DNA of 64,000 bases from Bacteroidales bacterium (GTDB lineage: Bacteria; Bacteroidota; Bacteroidia; Bacteroidales; P3), in assembly GCA_016283175.1 (NCBI GenBank), contig JAEEMK010000108.1, forward strand, positions 1 to 64,000, read 5' to 3'. Below the pieces are notes generated by a model. It had not been told where the DNA came from. It saw only the letters and a program-made list of their open reading frames with translations, and did no database searches. Of the stretch, positions 11,768 to 23,090 are shown in pieces. The stretch's first letter is position 1. Each line of letters opens with the position of its first letter. Position numbers and translations under genes: made by a program.

Positions 11768-14050
11768 ATGTACCAAATCCTGAAAAAAGAATTCCTCACC
11801 CCGGCAACAGTTCTGTTGCAAGTCGAAGCGCCCTGGATAGCTCAAAGTGGCCATCCCGGACAGTTCCTTATCGTAATACCTCACGCCAACGGGGAACGAA
11901 TTCCACTGACCATCTGCGACATTGACCACGAACAAAGCATCGTCACAATCGTATTTCAAATTGTCGGCGAATCAACTCAGAAATTGGCAGATATGTCTCA
12001 GGGCGACAGCCTGTTCACCATTGTCGGTCCCTTAGGGAAACCGGCCGAAGTGCTTGGCCTGTTTGAAAAGAACCCTAACCTACGAATCCTCTTTGTCGCT
12101 GGTGGCGTAGGTACGGCACCTGTATACCCTCAGGCCAAATGGGCTTACCGGTTCGGCCTTTATTCAGACATTGTAATCGGTGCCCGCAGCAAAGACTTCA
12201 TCTTCTTTGAAGAACAAATGAGGTCTGTATGCCAGAACCTGTACATAATGACCGACGACGGCACCTATGGCGAAAAGGGCCTCGTGACCGATAAGATTCG
12301 ACAGCTGATAGAATCAGGCAACAGATACGACTGCTGCGTGGCCATAGGACCTCTTCCTATGATGAAGTTTGTCTCAATGCTCACAAAGCAGTATGACCTT
12401 CCGACCATTGTTTCCCTCAACTCGATGATGGTCGATGGTACTGGTATGTGCGGTGCCTGCCGCGTCAGCGTTGGCGACGAAGTCAAGTTTACCTGCGTAG
12501 ATGGACCCGAATTCGACGGACACAAGGTAAATTTCGACGAGGCTATGAGTCGACTGGCCCGTCCCGATGCACGCAAATACCGCATCGCCACAAGCGAAGG
12601 AGGACACCGCTGCAATCTGGCTGATGCTGTCGATGCTGCCATCGTCAACGATGCAAAACCACAGCGACAAAAGCCTGCCGAACAAAATCCCGAACAGCGC
12701 ATACATAATTTCGACGAGGTATCATTTGGATTCAGCGACAAACAGGCTCTTGTCGAAGCATCACGCTGCCTCAACTGCAAGAAACCGCTGTGCGTAAGCC
12801 AATGTCCTGTGAATATCAATATTCCGGCATTTATTGCCTCTGTTAAAAACAACGATATTGCCGAAGCGGGACGCATTATTGCTATGGACTCATCGCTTCC
12901 GGCCGTCTGCGGACGTGTATGTCCTCAAGAGACTCAATGCGAAGGCGCTTGTATTCTTGGCCACAAAAGCCAACCCATCGCCATCGGCGCTCTCGAACGA
13001 TACGTTGCCGACTGGAACCGCGAAAACACTAAAAGTAAGGCCGACAACAGTGAGCCGGAAAGCGAAACTTCAAACACAGCACGTCGCAAAGTCGCTATCA
13101 TCGGCAGCGGTCCCTCGGGACTTGCCTGTGCCGGCGACCTGGCCAAAGCAGGCTTCGATGTCACTGTTTTCGAAGCTCTTCACCACGCAGGCGGAGTACT
13201 TGTATACGGCATTCCTGAATTCCGACTACCCAAACAGCGTGTCGTTGCACCAGAAATTGAGAACCTCAAGAAACTGGGTGTCAAGATATTCACCAACGTC
13301 ATCGTCGGCAAATCGGTGACTGTCGACGACCTCTTCGAACATCAGGGATTCGATGCCGTATATATTGCTTCCGGTGCAGGATTGCCAAAGTTTATGGGCA
13401 TTCCAGGCGAAACACTTGTAGGGGTACTCTCTGCCAACGAACTGCTGACGCGCACAAACTTGATGCACGGCTACGACGCTGCTTACGATACTCCAATCGT
13501 ACTCGGAAACCACGTGGCCGTCGTTGGTGGTGGCAATGTGGCAATGGACGCAGCACGTACAGCTCGCCGACTGGGATGCGAAGTCACTGTCGTTTACCGT
13601 CGTGGCGAACAGGATATGCCGGCACGCAAGGAGGAAATCCACCACGCCAAAGAAGAGGGCATAAAGTTCCTGTTCCAGACCAATCCCGTTGCCGTTGTCG
13701 ACGACGGCAATGGCAACGCCGCGGGGCTGAAACTCATACGTATGGAAATGGGTGAACCCGATGCCAGCGGTCGTCGACGCTTCTCTGAAATCAAGGACAG
13801 CGAATTTGTGATTCCCATCGACAATCTCGTCGTTGCTCTCGGCACCAACCCCAACCCACTTATAAAAAACACAACTCCCGGACTTGACACGCAGCCATGG
13901 GGAGGCATCATCGTCGACGACAACGGACAGACCTCGCGCGAGTATGTCTATGCCGGAGGCGACGCTGTAAGCGGTGCAGCCACCGTCATCCTGGCTATGG
14001 GTGCCGGCCGACAGGCAGCAAAAGCTATTATCGAAAAACTATCCCAATAG
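11768..14050 (+). CDS. fused NAD-binding oxidoreductase / NADPH-dependent glutamate-synthase-small-subunit-like protein (NfnA-NfnB-like fusion)
   Basis: N-terminal FNR-type domain with MCGACRV cysteine motif, then CPVNINIPAFI, GSGPSGLACAGDLAKAG, VVGGGNVAMDAART. Confidence 0.9.
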   Translation: MYQILKKEFLTPATVLLQVEAPWIAQSGHPGQFLIVIPHANGERIPLTICDIDHEQSIVTIVFQIVGESTQKLADMSQGDSLFTIVGPLGKPAEVLGLFEKNPNLRILFVAGGVGTAPVYPQAKWAYRFGLYSDIVIGARSKDFIFFEEQMRSVCQNLYIMTDDGTYGEKGLVTDKIRQLIESGNRYDCCVAIGPLPMMKFVSMLTKQYDLPTIVSLNSMMVDGTGMCGACRVSVGDEVKFTCVDGPEFDGHKVNFDEAMSRLARPDARKYRIATSEGGHRCNLADAVDAAIVNDAKPQRQKPAEQNPEQRIHNFDEVSFGFSDKQALVEASRCLNCKKPLCVSQCPVNINIPAFIASVKNNDIAEAGRIIAMDSSLPAVCGRVCPQETQCEGACILGHKSQPIAIGALERYVADWNRENTKSKADNSEPESETSNTARRKVAIIGSGPSGLACAGDLAKAGFDVTVFEALHHAGGVLVYGIPEFRLPKQRVVAPEIENLKKLGVKIFTNVIVGKSVTVDDLFEHQGFDAVYIASGAGLPKFMGIPGETLVGVLSANELLTRTNLMHGYDAAYDTPIVLGNHVAVVGGGNVAMDAARTARRLGCEVTVVYRRGEQDMPARKEEIHHAKEEGIKFLFQTNPVAVVDDGNGNAAGLKLIRMEMGEPDASGRRRFSEIKDSEFVIPIDNLVVALGTNPNPLIKNTTPGLDTQPWGGIIVDDNGQTSREYVYAGGDAVSGAATVILAMGAGRQAAKAIIEKLSQ

Positions 14051-14072
14051 CCTGATGCAATATGCATAAATC

Positions 14073-14112
14073 AAGAGGAGCCGAACGACCGTTGTCGTTC
14101 GGCTCCTCTTTC
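14073..14112. terminator. bidirectional intrinsic terminator between convergent genes
   Basis: AAGAGGAGCCGAACGAC-cgtt-GTCGTTCGGCTCCTCTT stem with flanking A/T. Confidence 0.9.
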
Positions 14113-14134
14113 TATCTATCATTGTCGGAAACGA

Positions 14135-15949
14135 TTAGAGGTGCATACGGAAAAAGCGGTTCCAACGGATTTTCTTGCTGTCTGTATTTCTCGAGAAAAC
14201 TATCATCGATGCACGTCCCACTATATGATTCTCCGGCACAAAACCCCAGTAGCGACTGTCGGCGCTATTGTGGCGATTGTCGCCCATCATCCAGTAGTAG
14301 TTCATCTTGAAAGTGTATTGCGAAGTTTCTTTGTCGTTAATAAAGATTTTTCCATCGCGAACTTCCAGTTTGTTGCCTTCAAAAACCTCGATAACGCGTT
14401 GATAGAGCGGCAGATTTTCTGTCGTCAGTTCAACAGTAGACCCCTCGGCAGGAATCGTCAAGGGACCGAAATTGTCCACCGACCATTTGTAATTGTCGTT
14501 GTGCGGGAAAAGGTCGCGACCGGCAAAGCCAGGCTGTGCCGACAGTGGAATAACCTCAGCTATACGAGCATCGTTGACCAATTGGTTGTACATTTCCGAG
14601 GTTAGCGGCAAGGTATAGTACTGCCCCATATTGTCCACATCGCGCTCCGAGACACCACATTCCTTTAGCTCCTGCATAATCTGCTGTATCGCCATATTTA
14701 CAGCTGCATCGCCTCCATTGCGGTAAATAAGCTTGTATCGGGGCGATAAGCGCACCAGATGGCTGCTGTCGCCACGCGTATACTCCATCGGTTCTATGTT
14801 GATGTTCTCCTTGTATTTCAGAGCCACTGCAAGCTGCGCATCAGTCAAGTAAAGATAAGAATATAAGCCAAATGAATTCTCACAGTCTTCGTTCGACACT
14901 CCCATCGACGACAGGAGCTGCTGGTCTTTCTGAATCTTGCCCATCATCAAATCGCTACCAAAGGCTCCCATCTGCGACATAGACTGCAGATAGTCTTCCA
15001 TACTTTCCGTCATTCTCAAGGCATAGTTGTACTCCAGGTCGTGGGGATTCTCGACTGCATTGCCGTTTATGAACACCTGCTGACCTTTTATTTCCAGCGT
15101 CTCGCCAGGCAGTGCGATACAACGTTTTATGAAGTTTTCGCGCTTGTCGACTGGACGCACCACTATGCGTCCGAAAACCGAAGGATTGCCATACAGTGCC
15201 TCGCGACCGTATTCTCTTGCCATATCGTGGTACGAGCGATTGCTCTGGAAAGCCGTGCAAACCGTGTCGCCGTCGGGATAGTTGAACACAACGGCGTCAA
15301 AGCGTTTTATGTTGCGAAAGCCCGGATAACGGTGATATGGCAGTTTTATCCACTTCAGGTACGACTCGCGCTGTCCGTTGCTAAGAGGCATCACATTGTG
15401 AACCAGCGGAAACGACAGCGGCGTCATTGCGGTTCGTGGTCCGTAGCTGGCCTTGCTGACCATCAGGTAGTCGCCTACCAAGAGCGACTTTTCCATCGAC
15501 GACGACGGTATCTTGTAGAATTCCAAGCAGTTGCCACGTATGATGACGGCAGCAATCAGTGCAAATACGATGGCGTCGGCCCATTCGCGAAGGCTCGAAT
15601 ATTTAACCTCCTTGTGGGTTGCAGGGTCCAGATATTGCACATTGCTCAATCCCAACCAGGGCATATAGGCGAAGGGGAAAAGTACCGAGAGCGTCTGTTC
15701 CCAAAAATTGTGACGACCGAACACCTTGGCGGTCTCAACCACCAACATAAGGAAGGTGAAAATGTTGATTGCTGGAATCAGAAAATAAATGTACCACTTC
15801 CACGACTTGCCGCACAGCTTGACCCATAGCACAATGTTGTACAAGGGTATGAGCGCCTTCCACGGCGCCAAACCAACTTTCTTGAACACAAAGAAAAGCC
15901 CCACAAAGGGACCGAGAATGTAGACGAGAGCGAAAAGATTATATAACAT
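14135..15949 (-). CDS. lepB: signal peptidase I (S26) with N-terminal TM domain
   Basis: IPSSSMEKSLLVGDYLMVSK, KRCIALPGE, GDNRHNSADSRYWGFVPENHIVG. Confidence 0.93.
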   Translation of the reverse strand: MLYNLFALVYILGPFVGLFFVFKKVGLAPWKALIPLYNIVLWVKLCGKSWKWYIYFLIPAINIFTFLMLVVETAKVFGRHNFWEQTLSVLFPFAYMPWLGLSNVQYLDPATHKEVKYSSLREWADAIVFALIAAVIIRGNCLEFYKIPSSSMEKSLLVGDYLMVSKASYGPRTAMTPLSFPLVHNVMPLSNGQRESYLKWIKLPYHRYPGFRNIKRFDAVVFNYPDGDTVCTAFQSNRSYHDMAREYGREALYGNPSVFGRIVVRPVDKRENFIKRCIALPGETLEIKGQQVFINGNAVENPHDLEYNYALRMTESMEDYLQSMSQMGAFGSDLMMGKIQKDQQLLSSMGVSNEDCENSFGLYSYLYLTDAQLAVALKYKENINIEPMEYTRGDSSHLVRLSPRYKLIYRNGGDAAVNMAIQQIMQELKECGVSERDVDNMGQYYTLPLTSEMYNQLVNDARIAEVIPLSAQPGFAGRDLFPHNDNYKWSVDNFGPLTIPAEGSTVELTTENLPLYQRVIEVFEGNKLEVRDGKIFINDKETSQYTFKMNYYWMMGDNRHNSADSRYWGFVPENHIVGRASMIVFSRNTDSKKIRWNRFFRMHL

Positions 15950-16082
15950 CCAGTTTTAAGATTATTAATTAATATTCTAAAGTTTAAAGGTTTCCGAGAG
16001 TAAAAGTAGAATAAAAGAAACAAGTCAATTTACATTATCAATGTCATTATACAATACAATCTTGAAGAAAACTATATTTTGA

Positions 16083-17252
16083 TTAAAATATTGTGTCGAA
16101 CTGCATCAAAAGCTTTTTTTTGTCGTTGTTCCAGTTCAGATCGGCTGCAGCACGGGTAAAACGGGCTTTACGTTCCTCGTCGGGCAGGGAATCCCAATAA
16201 GCTAGCGCGTCGCGAATGGTCTGAGCCGTCTGGGCTGGGTCGGGAATGGCCGAAGTATACGTTTTGGGGTCAAAAGGCACCGGAGCCACAAGTGTGCCGA
16301 TGCCATATTGCTCCACCACTCGTCGAATCTCGGGAAAGTCGGTAGCCAGAACAGGCACGCCGGCCTGCACGAAGTCGGCAATGCGGTTCGGGAGCGAATA
16401 ATAGTAGTTCAAACCACGGTTTTCAAGCAAGGAAAGGCCCAGCGAGGCCCAGCCTGTAAGACCGTGCAGCACTTCAGGCGACACGCGTCCGAGAAACCTC
16501 ACGTTGTCCATCGTTGCAGCCTTGGCACGCAGCTCGTCGTATATGTCGCCAACTCCGGCAACGACGAGCACACATTCTGGCAGCAAGGGCATAGCCTGCA
16601 CAATCCACTCGATGCCGCGTCCTATGTTGACGGCTCCTTGATAGAGCAAAATACGCCTCCCCTCGCCGACTTCCGCCATCAGCTTCCTGGCGCTGTCGCT
16701 CTGTACGGGGAAAGCCATCGGCACATTGCGCACCACCTCCATATGCAAACCGTAGCGCTGGGCATAGATGTCAGCAATCGACTGGCATACAGTGACGGCT
16801 GCACTGCCCTTCTTTGTAAGCGTCGGGAACAGACGGTGTTCGATCCAAGTCCAAAAGCGCTTCACGCGCTGACGGCCCACAAGTTCAGGTACTTCCGGAA
16901 ACATTTCGTGAGCATCGAAGAACAGCGGCTTACGTCGCAAGCGTGATGCCAGCCAGTTGGCAGGCAGCGCGTCGGTGTCGTTGGCGTAGAAGGCATCGGC
17001 GCGGACAACCATCAGTTTGAGGAACAGCCGAATATTGTATTCAGCATAAAACACAGCTTTCCGCTTGAACAGCAAGCGCATACGCTCCGTGGCGTAAGGT
17101 CTCTGCAGTGTGGCGCTGCCAGGCAGTAGCCGTCCGACAAGAAGCACGTCGTAGCCTGCCTCGCAGAGAGCTGAGCAGGAACGGTGAACGCGCTGGTCGG
17201 TGACCAGGTCGTTGGTGACAGAAACAATTACGCGTCGCGCAGGCATAGTCAA
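16083..17252 (-). CDS. GT4-type glycosyltransferase
   Basis: DAHEMFPEV, LLYQGAVNIGRGIEWIVQAM, C-terminal donor-binding region. Confidence 0.88.
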   Translation of the reverse strand: MTMPARRVIVSVTNDLVTDQRVHRSCSALCEAGYDVLLVGRLLPGSATLQRPYATERMRLLFKRKAVFYAEYNIRLFLKLMVVRADAFYANDTDALPANWLASRLRRKPLFFDAHEMFPEVPELVGRQRVKRFWTWIEHRLFPTLTKKGSAAVTVCQSIADIYAQRYGLHMEVVRNVPMAFPVQSDSARKLMAEVGEGRRILLYQGAVNIGRGIEWIVQAMPLLPECVLVVAGVGDIYDELRAKAATMDNVRFLGRVSPEVLHGLTGWASLGLSLLENRGLNYYYSLPNRIADFVQAGVPVLATDFPEIRRVVEQYGIGTLVAPVPFDPKTYTSAIPDPAQTAQTIRDALAYWDSLPDEERKARFTRAAADLNWNNDKKKLLMQFDTIF

Positions 17253-17462
17253 TACATTTTAAAACTCCCTCACAAAACGCCGACCCATAAAAAATATTAT
17301 TCCAAAAGCCCCAAAAAAAACCAACAACAAGAAAAGAATCCAGAACACGCCGGATTCGACAACTATACACCACACAGTCAATTCCTTACACATATTTATG
17401 TTTCACAACTAATCAGTTGCCTTCATAACGATTGTCAATAATTCATTCAATATAGATTCCCT

Positions 17463-17561
17463 GGCATATGTACAGTATATGTACAGTATTTGTACAGTAT
17501 ATGTACGCTTTAGAAGCGTACAAATACTGTACATATACTGTACATATACTGTACATATGCC
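17463..17561. repeat. long palindrome family, copy 2 (imperfect arms)
   Basis: GGCATATGTACAGTATATGTACAGTATTTGTACAGTATATGTACGCTT-TAG-AAGCGTACAAATACTGTACATATACTGTACATATACTGTACATATGCC. Confidence 0.97.
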
Positions 17562-17649
17562 TTAGTATTTTGCCACAAAACTGTCCTTTGAACGGAAGGA
17601 AAATTAGATTTTTTTTGCCTATGAGTTTGCCGAATGAAGAAAAGTTGCT

Positions 17650-17657
17650 AACTTTGC
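17650..17657 (+). promoter_or_regulatory. -7 box TAACTTTG upstream of topA
   Basis: TAnnTTTG, about 65 bp before topA ATG. Confidence 0.6.
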
Positions 17658-17722
17658 ATCGGCAATCCCCAGAGTGGGGATTTGCTATTATTATTGATAA
17701 TAAAATAAATACAATATATAAT

Positions 17723-20056
17723 ATGAAAAATTTAGTTATTGTAGAGTCGCCGGCGAAGGCGAAAACCATCGAGAAATTTCTTGGGAAGGACTATACAGTT
17801 ATGTCAAGCTATGGCCACATTCGCGACCTGGCAAAAAAGGAGATGAGCATCGATGTTGACAACCGCTATGAGCCGGAATACCAAATATCGGAGGAAAAGG
17901 GCAAGCTTGTTGTGGAGCTTAAGAAGGCTGCGAAAGGGGCTGATATGGTGTGGCTTGCTTCCGATGAGGACCGTGAGGGAGAGGCTATAGCCTGGCACCT
18001 GAAGGAAACTTTGGATCTGAAGCCCGAGAAGACGCGCCGAATTGTTTTCAACGAGATAACGAAAAACGCTATTTTGTATGCCATAGAGCATCCCAGAGAC
18101 ATTGATATGAACCTTGTTGACGCGCAGCAGGCACGCCGTGTCCTGGACCGTCTGGTGGGATATGAAATCAGCCCCATACTGTGGGCAAAGATCAAGCCGG
18201 CCCTGAGTGCGGGAAGAGTGCAGAGTGTGGCCGTGCGACTGATTGTGGAGCGAGAGAACGAAATACGCAACTTTGTATCGCAGAGCTATTTCCGTGTGAC
18301 AGCTGTTTTCAGCTGCGACACGAACCGCAAGCTGGTGGCAGAGCTGAACCGCCGCTTTGACACGGAAGAGGATGCTCGCAGTTTCCTTGAGAGCATCAAA
18401 TCGGGAACATTCAAGGTGGAGAAGGTTGAGACGAAACCTGCACACCGCAGTCCTGCGCCGCCGTTCACGACGTCGACGCTGCAGCAGGAGGCTAGCCGCA
18501 AACTGGGTTACTCGGTGGCACGTACAATGCAGATTGCACAGCAACTGTATGAGTCGGGATACATCACATATATGCGTACCGACTCGACAAACCTCAGCGA
18601 GGTGGCACTTGATATGGCCAGCCGCCAGATTGAGAGCACTTTCGGCAAGAGATATGTTAAAACACGCCGCTACCACACGAAAATAAAGGGTGCACAGGAG
18701 GCGCACGAGGCAATTCGCCCTACGGATATGCAGGCCACAGAGGTGAACGCCGACGCTGCCGGACGCAGGCTTTACGAGCTGATATGGAAGCGCGCTTTGG
18801 CATCGCAGATGGCCGACGCAGAGTTGGAGAAGACGACCATTGAAATTGAAATTGAGGGCCATCAGGAGCGTTTCTGCTGTTCGGGAGAGCAGGTGTTGTT
18901 CGACGGATTCCTGAAGGTGTACTTCGAATCGACCGACGAGGAGGAAGAGGAGAATCCGAACCACCAGCTACCAGCTGTGAAGAACGGTATGAACCTGGCT
19001 TTGGAAAGTTGCGATGCCGGACAGCACTACACACAGCATCCGCCGCGCTACACGGAGGCAAGCCTGGTGAAGAAGCTGGAAGACCTTGGCATAGGACGTC
19101 CGTCGACCTATGCTCCGACAATTTCGACGATACTGAAACGTGAATACGTAATAAAGGAAGACCGCGCTCCGCAGGAGGTGGACGTGATCACGCTGTCGCT
19201 ACATCCGGGTAAGGATGTGACGCGCACGGAGAAAACGGAACGTCTTGGAGCCGAGAAGGGCAAACTGTTCCCGACAGACATCGGAACCATCGTGAACCAG
19301 TTCCTAATGGAGCATTTCACGGAGATTATGGACTACAATTTCACTGCCAAGGTGGAGAAGGATTTTGACGACGTGGCCAACGGCACACAGGCGTGGCGAG
19401 AGGTTATCGACCAATTCTACACACCGTTCCATCGCAACGTGAAGCAAACCCAAAGCCACTCGAAACGTACGAGCGGTGAACGTCTACTGGGAACGGATCC
19501 TGCCAGTGGCAAGAATGTATATGCAAAGATAGGCCGCTATGGAACGTTGATCCAGATTGGAGAGACGAATACAGACGAGAAACCTCGCTTTGCATCGATG
19601 AAGAAAGGACAGAGCATAGAGAGCATCACGCTGGAAGAGGCATTGGACCTGTTCAGCCTGCCACGCACACTGGGCGAATACGAGGGTGTGGACGTTGTTG
19701 TGAGCATTGGTCGCTTCGGACCTTATGTTCGTCACAACAACAAGTTCTACTCGCTGTCGAAGACAGACGACCCGTACATTGTGACGCTGGACCGAGCCAT
19801 AGAGATTATCGACACGAAGCGCGAACAGGCCGAGGAAAAGGAGCGTCTGAAGGCAATGTTCCCGCACGAGATAGGCGAATATGAGGGTGAGAAGGTTGTG
19901 TCGAACGTTGGCAAGTTCGGTCCATACCTCACTTACAAGGGTGAGAACTACCGAATGCCTAAAACGGGCTACGATCCACTGACGATCAGCCTTGCCGACG
20001 CAGTGGCAATAATCCGCGAGATGCAGGAGAAGAAATCGAAGAAGAAAAAGAAATAA
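17723..20056 (+). CDS. topA: DNA topoisomerase I
   Basis: MKNLVIVESPAKAKTIEKFLG, YxTYMRTDST active-site region; provided ORF start 17468 lies in the palindrome and is not the real start. Confidence 0.97.
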   Translation: MKNLVIVESPAKAKTIEKFLGKDYTVMSSYGHIRDLAKKEMSIDVDNRYEPEYQISEEKGKLVVELKKAAKGADMVWLASDEDREGEAIAWHLKETLDLKPEKTRRIVFNEITKNAILYAIEHPRDIDMNLVDAQQARRVLDRLVGYEISPILWAKIKPALSAGRVQSVAVRLIVERENEIRNFVSQSYFRVTAVFSCDTNRKLVAELNRRFDTEEDARSFLESIKSGTFKVEKVETKPAHRSPAPPFTTSTLQQEASRKLGYSVARTMQIAQQLYESGYITYMRTDSTNLSEVALDMASRQIESTFGKRYVKTRRYHTKIKGAQEAHEAIRPTDMQATEVNADAAGRRLYELIWKRALASQMADAELEKTTIEIEIEGHQERFCCSGEQVLFDGFLKVYFESTDEEEEENPNHQLPAVKNGMNLALESCDAGQHYTQHPPRYTEASLVKKLEDLGIGRPSTYAPTISTILKREYVIKEDRAPQEVDVITLSLHPGKDVTRTEKTERLGAEKGKLFPTDIGTIVNQFLMEHFTEIMDYNFTAKVEKDFDDVANGTQAWREVIDQFYTPFHRNVKQTQSHSKRTSGERLLGTDPASGKNVYAKIGRYGTLIQIGETNTDEKPRFASMKKGQSIESITLEEALDLFSLPRTLGEYEGVDVVVSIGRFGPYVRHNNKFYSLSKTDDPYIVTLDRAIEIIDTKREQAEEKERLKAMFPHEIGEYEGEKVVSNVGKFGPYLTYKGENYRMPKTGYDPLTISLADAVAIIREMQEKKSKKKKK

Positions 20057-20080
20057 CCTTGAAAAAAGACTGCAAGCTTC

Positions 20081-20120
20081 AACAAAAAAAGAGGACTAAA
20101 AAAGTCCTCTTTTTTTTGTT
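20081..20120. terminator. intrinsic terminator after topA
   Basis: AACAAAAAAAGAGGACT...AGTCCTCTTTTTTTTGTT. Confidence 0.9.
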
Positions 20121-20154
20121 GTATGGCGGTCGTCAAACTTTCAACAGCGAAGGT

Positions 20155-21459
20155 CTACAAAGCCAGCGACATTATGAGAGTGATGTAGTTGGCATAGTTT
20201 TCCAAGCCACAGCGCTCGCAGTTGTCGAGAGGGTCGTGATAGCCACCGTAGCGCTGTCCCATAGAGAGAAAAAAGAGTGCCGGCATACGCTGTGAAAAGT
20301 AGTAGTGGTCGCTGTTTGGCCGGTTGCCTCGCCGCCGAATTTCAGGTGCTATCTCGAGAGCCTTGTTCAATTTTTCGAGCCGTTCGACGAAAGGCTGCGT
20401 TTCGGGGGCTTCGGCATTGAATACCATTATGCCTTCGTCGCCACCACAGAACATATCGATGTTCAAAAGAAGGCGCACCTTGTCGAAATCGAACACAGGG
20501 TGTTCGAACGCAAATTTCGATCCTTTGAGTCCCGCCTCTTCGCCACTGAAGAAGCAGAAGAGATGAGAGTAGTGCGGCTTGTCGGCAACCGTGATGCGAG
20601 CAATGTCGAGCAAAGTGGCAACACCGCTGGCATTGTCGTGAGCGCCATAGAAAACGACGCTGTCGCCCATAGTGCCAAGATGGTCGTAGTGAGCAGTGTA
20701 TACAATCAAAGTATCCACCTCGCCAGGAATATAGCCATAAACATTCTGAGTGGCATAGTCAGGATGGAACTGAGTAAAGATGTCGCAGTTTATCTTCTTG
20801 ATTTTGTTCGGCATAGCCGAAGCAAGCACCTCTATATAAGCATAACCGTGCTCGTAGTCGGTAAAGGCTGGCGAATAGGTGTTGAGTTGATACATTCCAA
20901 CGATGATACCTCTCGAGTTGAACGGGTTGCGAATGCGCAGTTTCTGGACTTCTGCATATATTTCCTTTGCCTCCCCGTGACTGGAGAGATACCATTTGCT
21001 GGCATCAATATAGACAAAAACATCCTGTAGCAGGTCGTTGTTTTTTTTCAAGAACTTTCGCATAGCATCGGTGTCGACCAGCACTTCGGCGGAAACAGTT
21101 ATCACCTTGTAGTCGCCCCAAGTGGACTTGGACCAGGCCGGCACACGGAACTGCGTATAGGGTTCGAGTTTTATGCCATTGACCTTGAAATGCAGCGGTC
21201 CTTCCATAGAATGTACGCTGAAAGTGTAAGGCTGAAAATAGTTTTCTACCAACGGTGCGACGTGCAAGCGGCGCAATTCTTCACGGATAAAGGCGGCAGC
21301 AATGCTGTCGCCCCGGAAGGAGTAGCCACGTCCGTGGAAACTTTCGGAGGTCAACTGACGCAAAACTTGACGCATATAGTTTGTATCCTGAGCTTTCGGC
21401 CCAGAACTATGCAAACCAAAGAGAATAAAAAGGGTGGCAAACAATACTATTTTTTTCAT
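20155..21459 (-). CDS. M28-family metallopeptidase, secreted
   Basis: YTAHYDHLG, AHDNASGVATLLDIAR, FFSGEEAGLKGS motifs; signal peptide from MKKIVLF. Confidence 0.93.
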   Translation of the reverse strand: MKKIVLFATLFILFGLHSSGPKAQDTNYMRQVLRQLTSESFHGRGYSFRGDSIAAAFIREELRRLHVAPLVENYFQPYTFSVHSMEGPLHFKVNGIKLEPYTQFRVPAWSKSTWGDYKVITVSAEVLVDTDAMRKFLKKNNDLLQDVFVYIDASKWYLSSHGEAKEIYAEVQKLRIRNPFNSRGIIVGMYQLNTYSPAFTDYEHGYAYIEVLASAMPNKIKKINCDIFTQFHPDYATQNVYGYIPGEVDTLIVYTAHYDHLGTMGDSVVFYGAHDNASGVATLLDIARITVADKPHYSHLFCFFSGEEAGLKGSKFAFEHPVFDFDKVRLLLNIDMFCGGDEGIMVFNAEAPETQPFVERLEKLNKALEIAPEIRRRGNRPNSDHYYFSQRMPALFFLSMGQRYGGYHDPLDNCERCGLENYANYITLIMSLAL

Positions 21460-21479
21460 AGAACAAAAGTATCTGGGGG

Positions 21480-23090
21480 TTAAAAACCTGGAAAATGTAC
21501 GAACAATGTCGGCAGAATAAGAAGGAAACCCACCACAATGAGGAAAAGGATGAATTTCCACACCCACTTGAGCCACGTGGCATATGGTATTTTGGCGATT
21601 CCGAGACAGCCGATAAGCACACCCGATGTCGGTGTGAGCATATTGGTGAAGCCGTCGCCAAACTGGAAAGCAAGCACAACAGCTTGGCGCGAGATGTCGG
21701 TAAGGTCGGCAAATTGAGTCATTATAGGCATTGTAAGTGCCGCTTTAGCCGAGCCGGATGGCATAATAACATTAAGCAATGTCTGGAAGGCATACATTGC
21801 CCCCATAGAAGTCACCTCGCCAGCTTTGGCCAACGAACGTGTAAGTCCATACAAGATTGTGTCAATAACCTTTCCATCGCGAAGAATGAAGATTATACCA
21901 CTGGCAAGACCAACAACCAAAGCAGCAGACAGTATATCCTTGCACCCGGCAAGAAACAGTTTGGCCAAATCGTCGGCTCGCTGACTGTCGGCAATGCCGG
22001 CAAGCAAACCCATAGCAAGGAAAAGAGCAGAAATTTCCATCACATACCAGTCGTAGCCCAAAACACCGACAATGAGATAGACTATGGTAAATATAAGAAG
22101 GTCAAGGATGAAGAAGTGGACCGACTTGCGAAGGGCTAAAAATCCTGTCAATAGGAAAAGCCCGGCAAAAACTGGCATCAGGCATATCTGCGAGCTTCCA
22201 TTTCCCACGGCTATTGTGGTCATAGGAAAGCGAACAGCGCACCATACCAAAACAGCGCCCAAAAGGGAATACACTATCCAAGCCACACGCGTTGTGTGAT
22301 AGACCACCTGCGATTCTGCCTGTTGCTGCGAACGTTCACGCCAGTAGGCATCCAGTTTGTATACAGGCGATTTCTCAGGGTTCTTCTTAACACGTTTGGC
22401 ATATAGAAGCACAAAAACAATGCCGATGATTGTCAACACAATCCAGCAGAAGAAACGGTATTCAAGTCCAGAAAAAAGCGGCAGTCCGGCAATACCCTGA
22501 GCGATGCCAATTGTAAAAGGGTTGAGCATAGCACCGGCAAAGCCGATATGCGCAGCCATATAACACATACATACACCAACAATGGAATCGTAGCCCATCG
22601 AAATAGCCAATGGCACAAAGACAACAACAAAGGCAATAGTTTCCTCGCTCATCCCGAACACTGCGCCAAACAGGCTGAACATTATCATTATCAGCGAAAT
22701 GATAACATTCTCAACACCTATTTTCTGAAAGAAAAGATAACGGTTGAGCCGCTGAACCCTACGCAAAAAGGCCATTACGCCAATATCTATGGCGTGGCTG
22801 TTGTTGAGTATCCAAAAAGCACCACCGACCATCAAAATAAAGATGATGATGTCTGCTTTGTCACAAAAGCCAGAGAATAGAGAAGAGAAAATCTGCCACG
22901 TCTGAGGCTGACGGTCGACATAGTGGAACGAGTCGTTCTGCACGACTTCGCGTGATGTGACACTGCCGTCGGCATTCTCAACATCGACGGTTTGTCTGAC
23001 AAATTCGCCGCCCGGAACAATCCACGTCAGCAGGGCGGCGAAAAGTATCAGAAAGAATACAATGGTAAATGTGTGCGGTATGCGCTTCAT
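21480..23090 (-). CDS. YfcC-family transporter
   Basis: [30 protein letters not shown], multi-[17 protein letters not shown]. Confidence 0.9.
   Translation of the reverse strand: MKRIPHTFTIVFFLILFAALLTWIVPGGEFVRQTVDVENADGSVTSREVVQNDSFHYVDRQPQTWQIFSSLFSGFCDKADIIIFILMVGGAFWILNNSHAIDIGVMAFLRRVQRLNRYLFFQKIGVENVIISLIMIMFSLFGAVFGMSEETIAFVVVFVPLAISMGYDSIVGVCMCYMAAHIGFAGAMLNPFTIGIAQGIAGLPLFSGLEYRFFCWIVLTIIGIVFVLLYAKRVKKNPEKSPVYKLDAYWRERSQQQAESQVVYHTTRVAWIVYSLLGAVLVWCAVRFPMTTIAVGNGSSQICLMPVFAGLFLLTGFLALRKSVHFFILDLLIFTIVYLIVGVLGYDWYVMEISALFLAMGLLAGIADSQRADDLAKLFLAGCKDILSAALVVGLASGIIFILRDGKVIDTILYGLTRSLAKAGEVTSMGAMYAFQTLLNVIMPSGSAKAALTMPIMTQFADLTDISRQAVVLAFQFGDGFTNMLTPTSGVLIGCLGIAKIPYATWLKWVWKFILFLIVVGFLLILPTLFVHFPGF

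Noticed and set aside
14135-15949. Long signal peptidase (604 aa) as a novel fusion
   Set aside because: Extra N-terminal TM region and internal insertion are usual for Bacteroidetes S26 peptidases.
17468-17722. N-terminal extension of topA (MYSICTVFVQYMYALEAYK...)
   Set aside because: Translation of the palindrome and promoter region; canonical TopA start is MKNLVIVESPAKAK at 17723.
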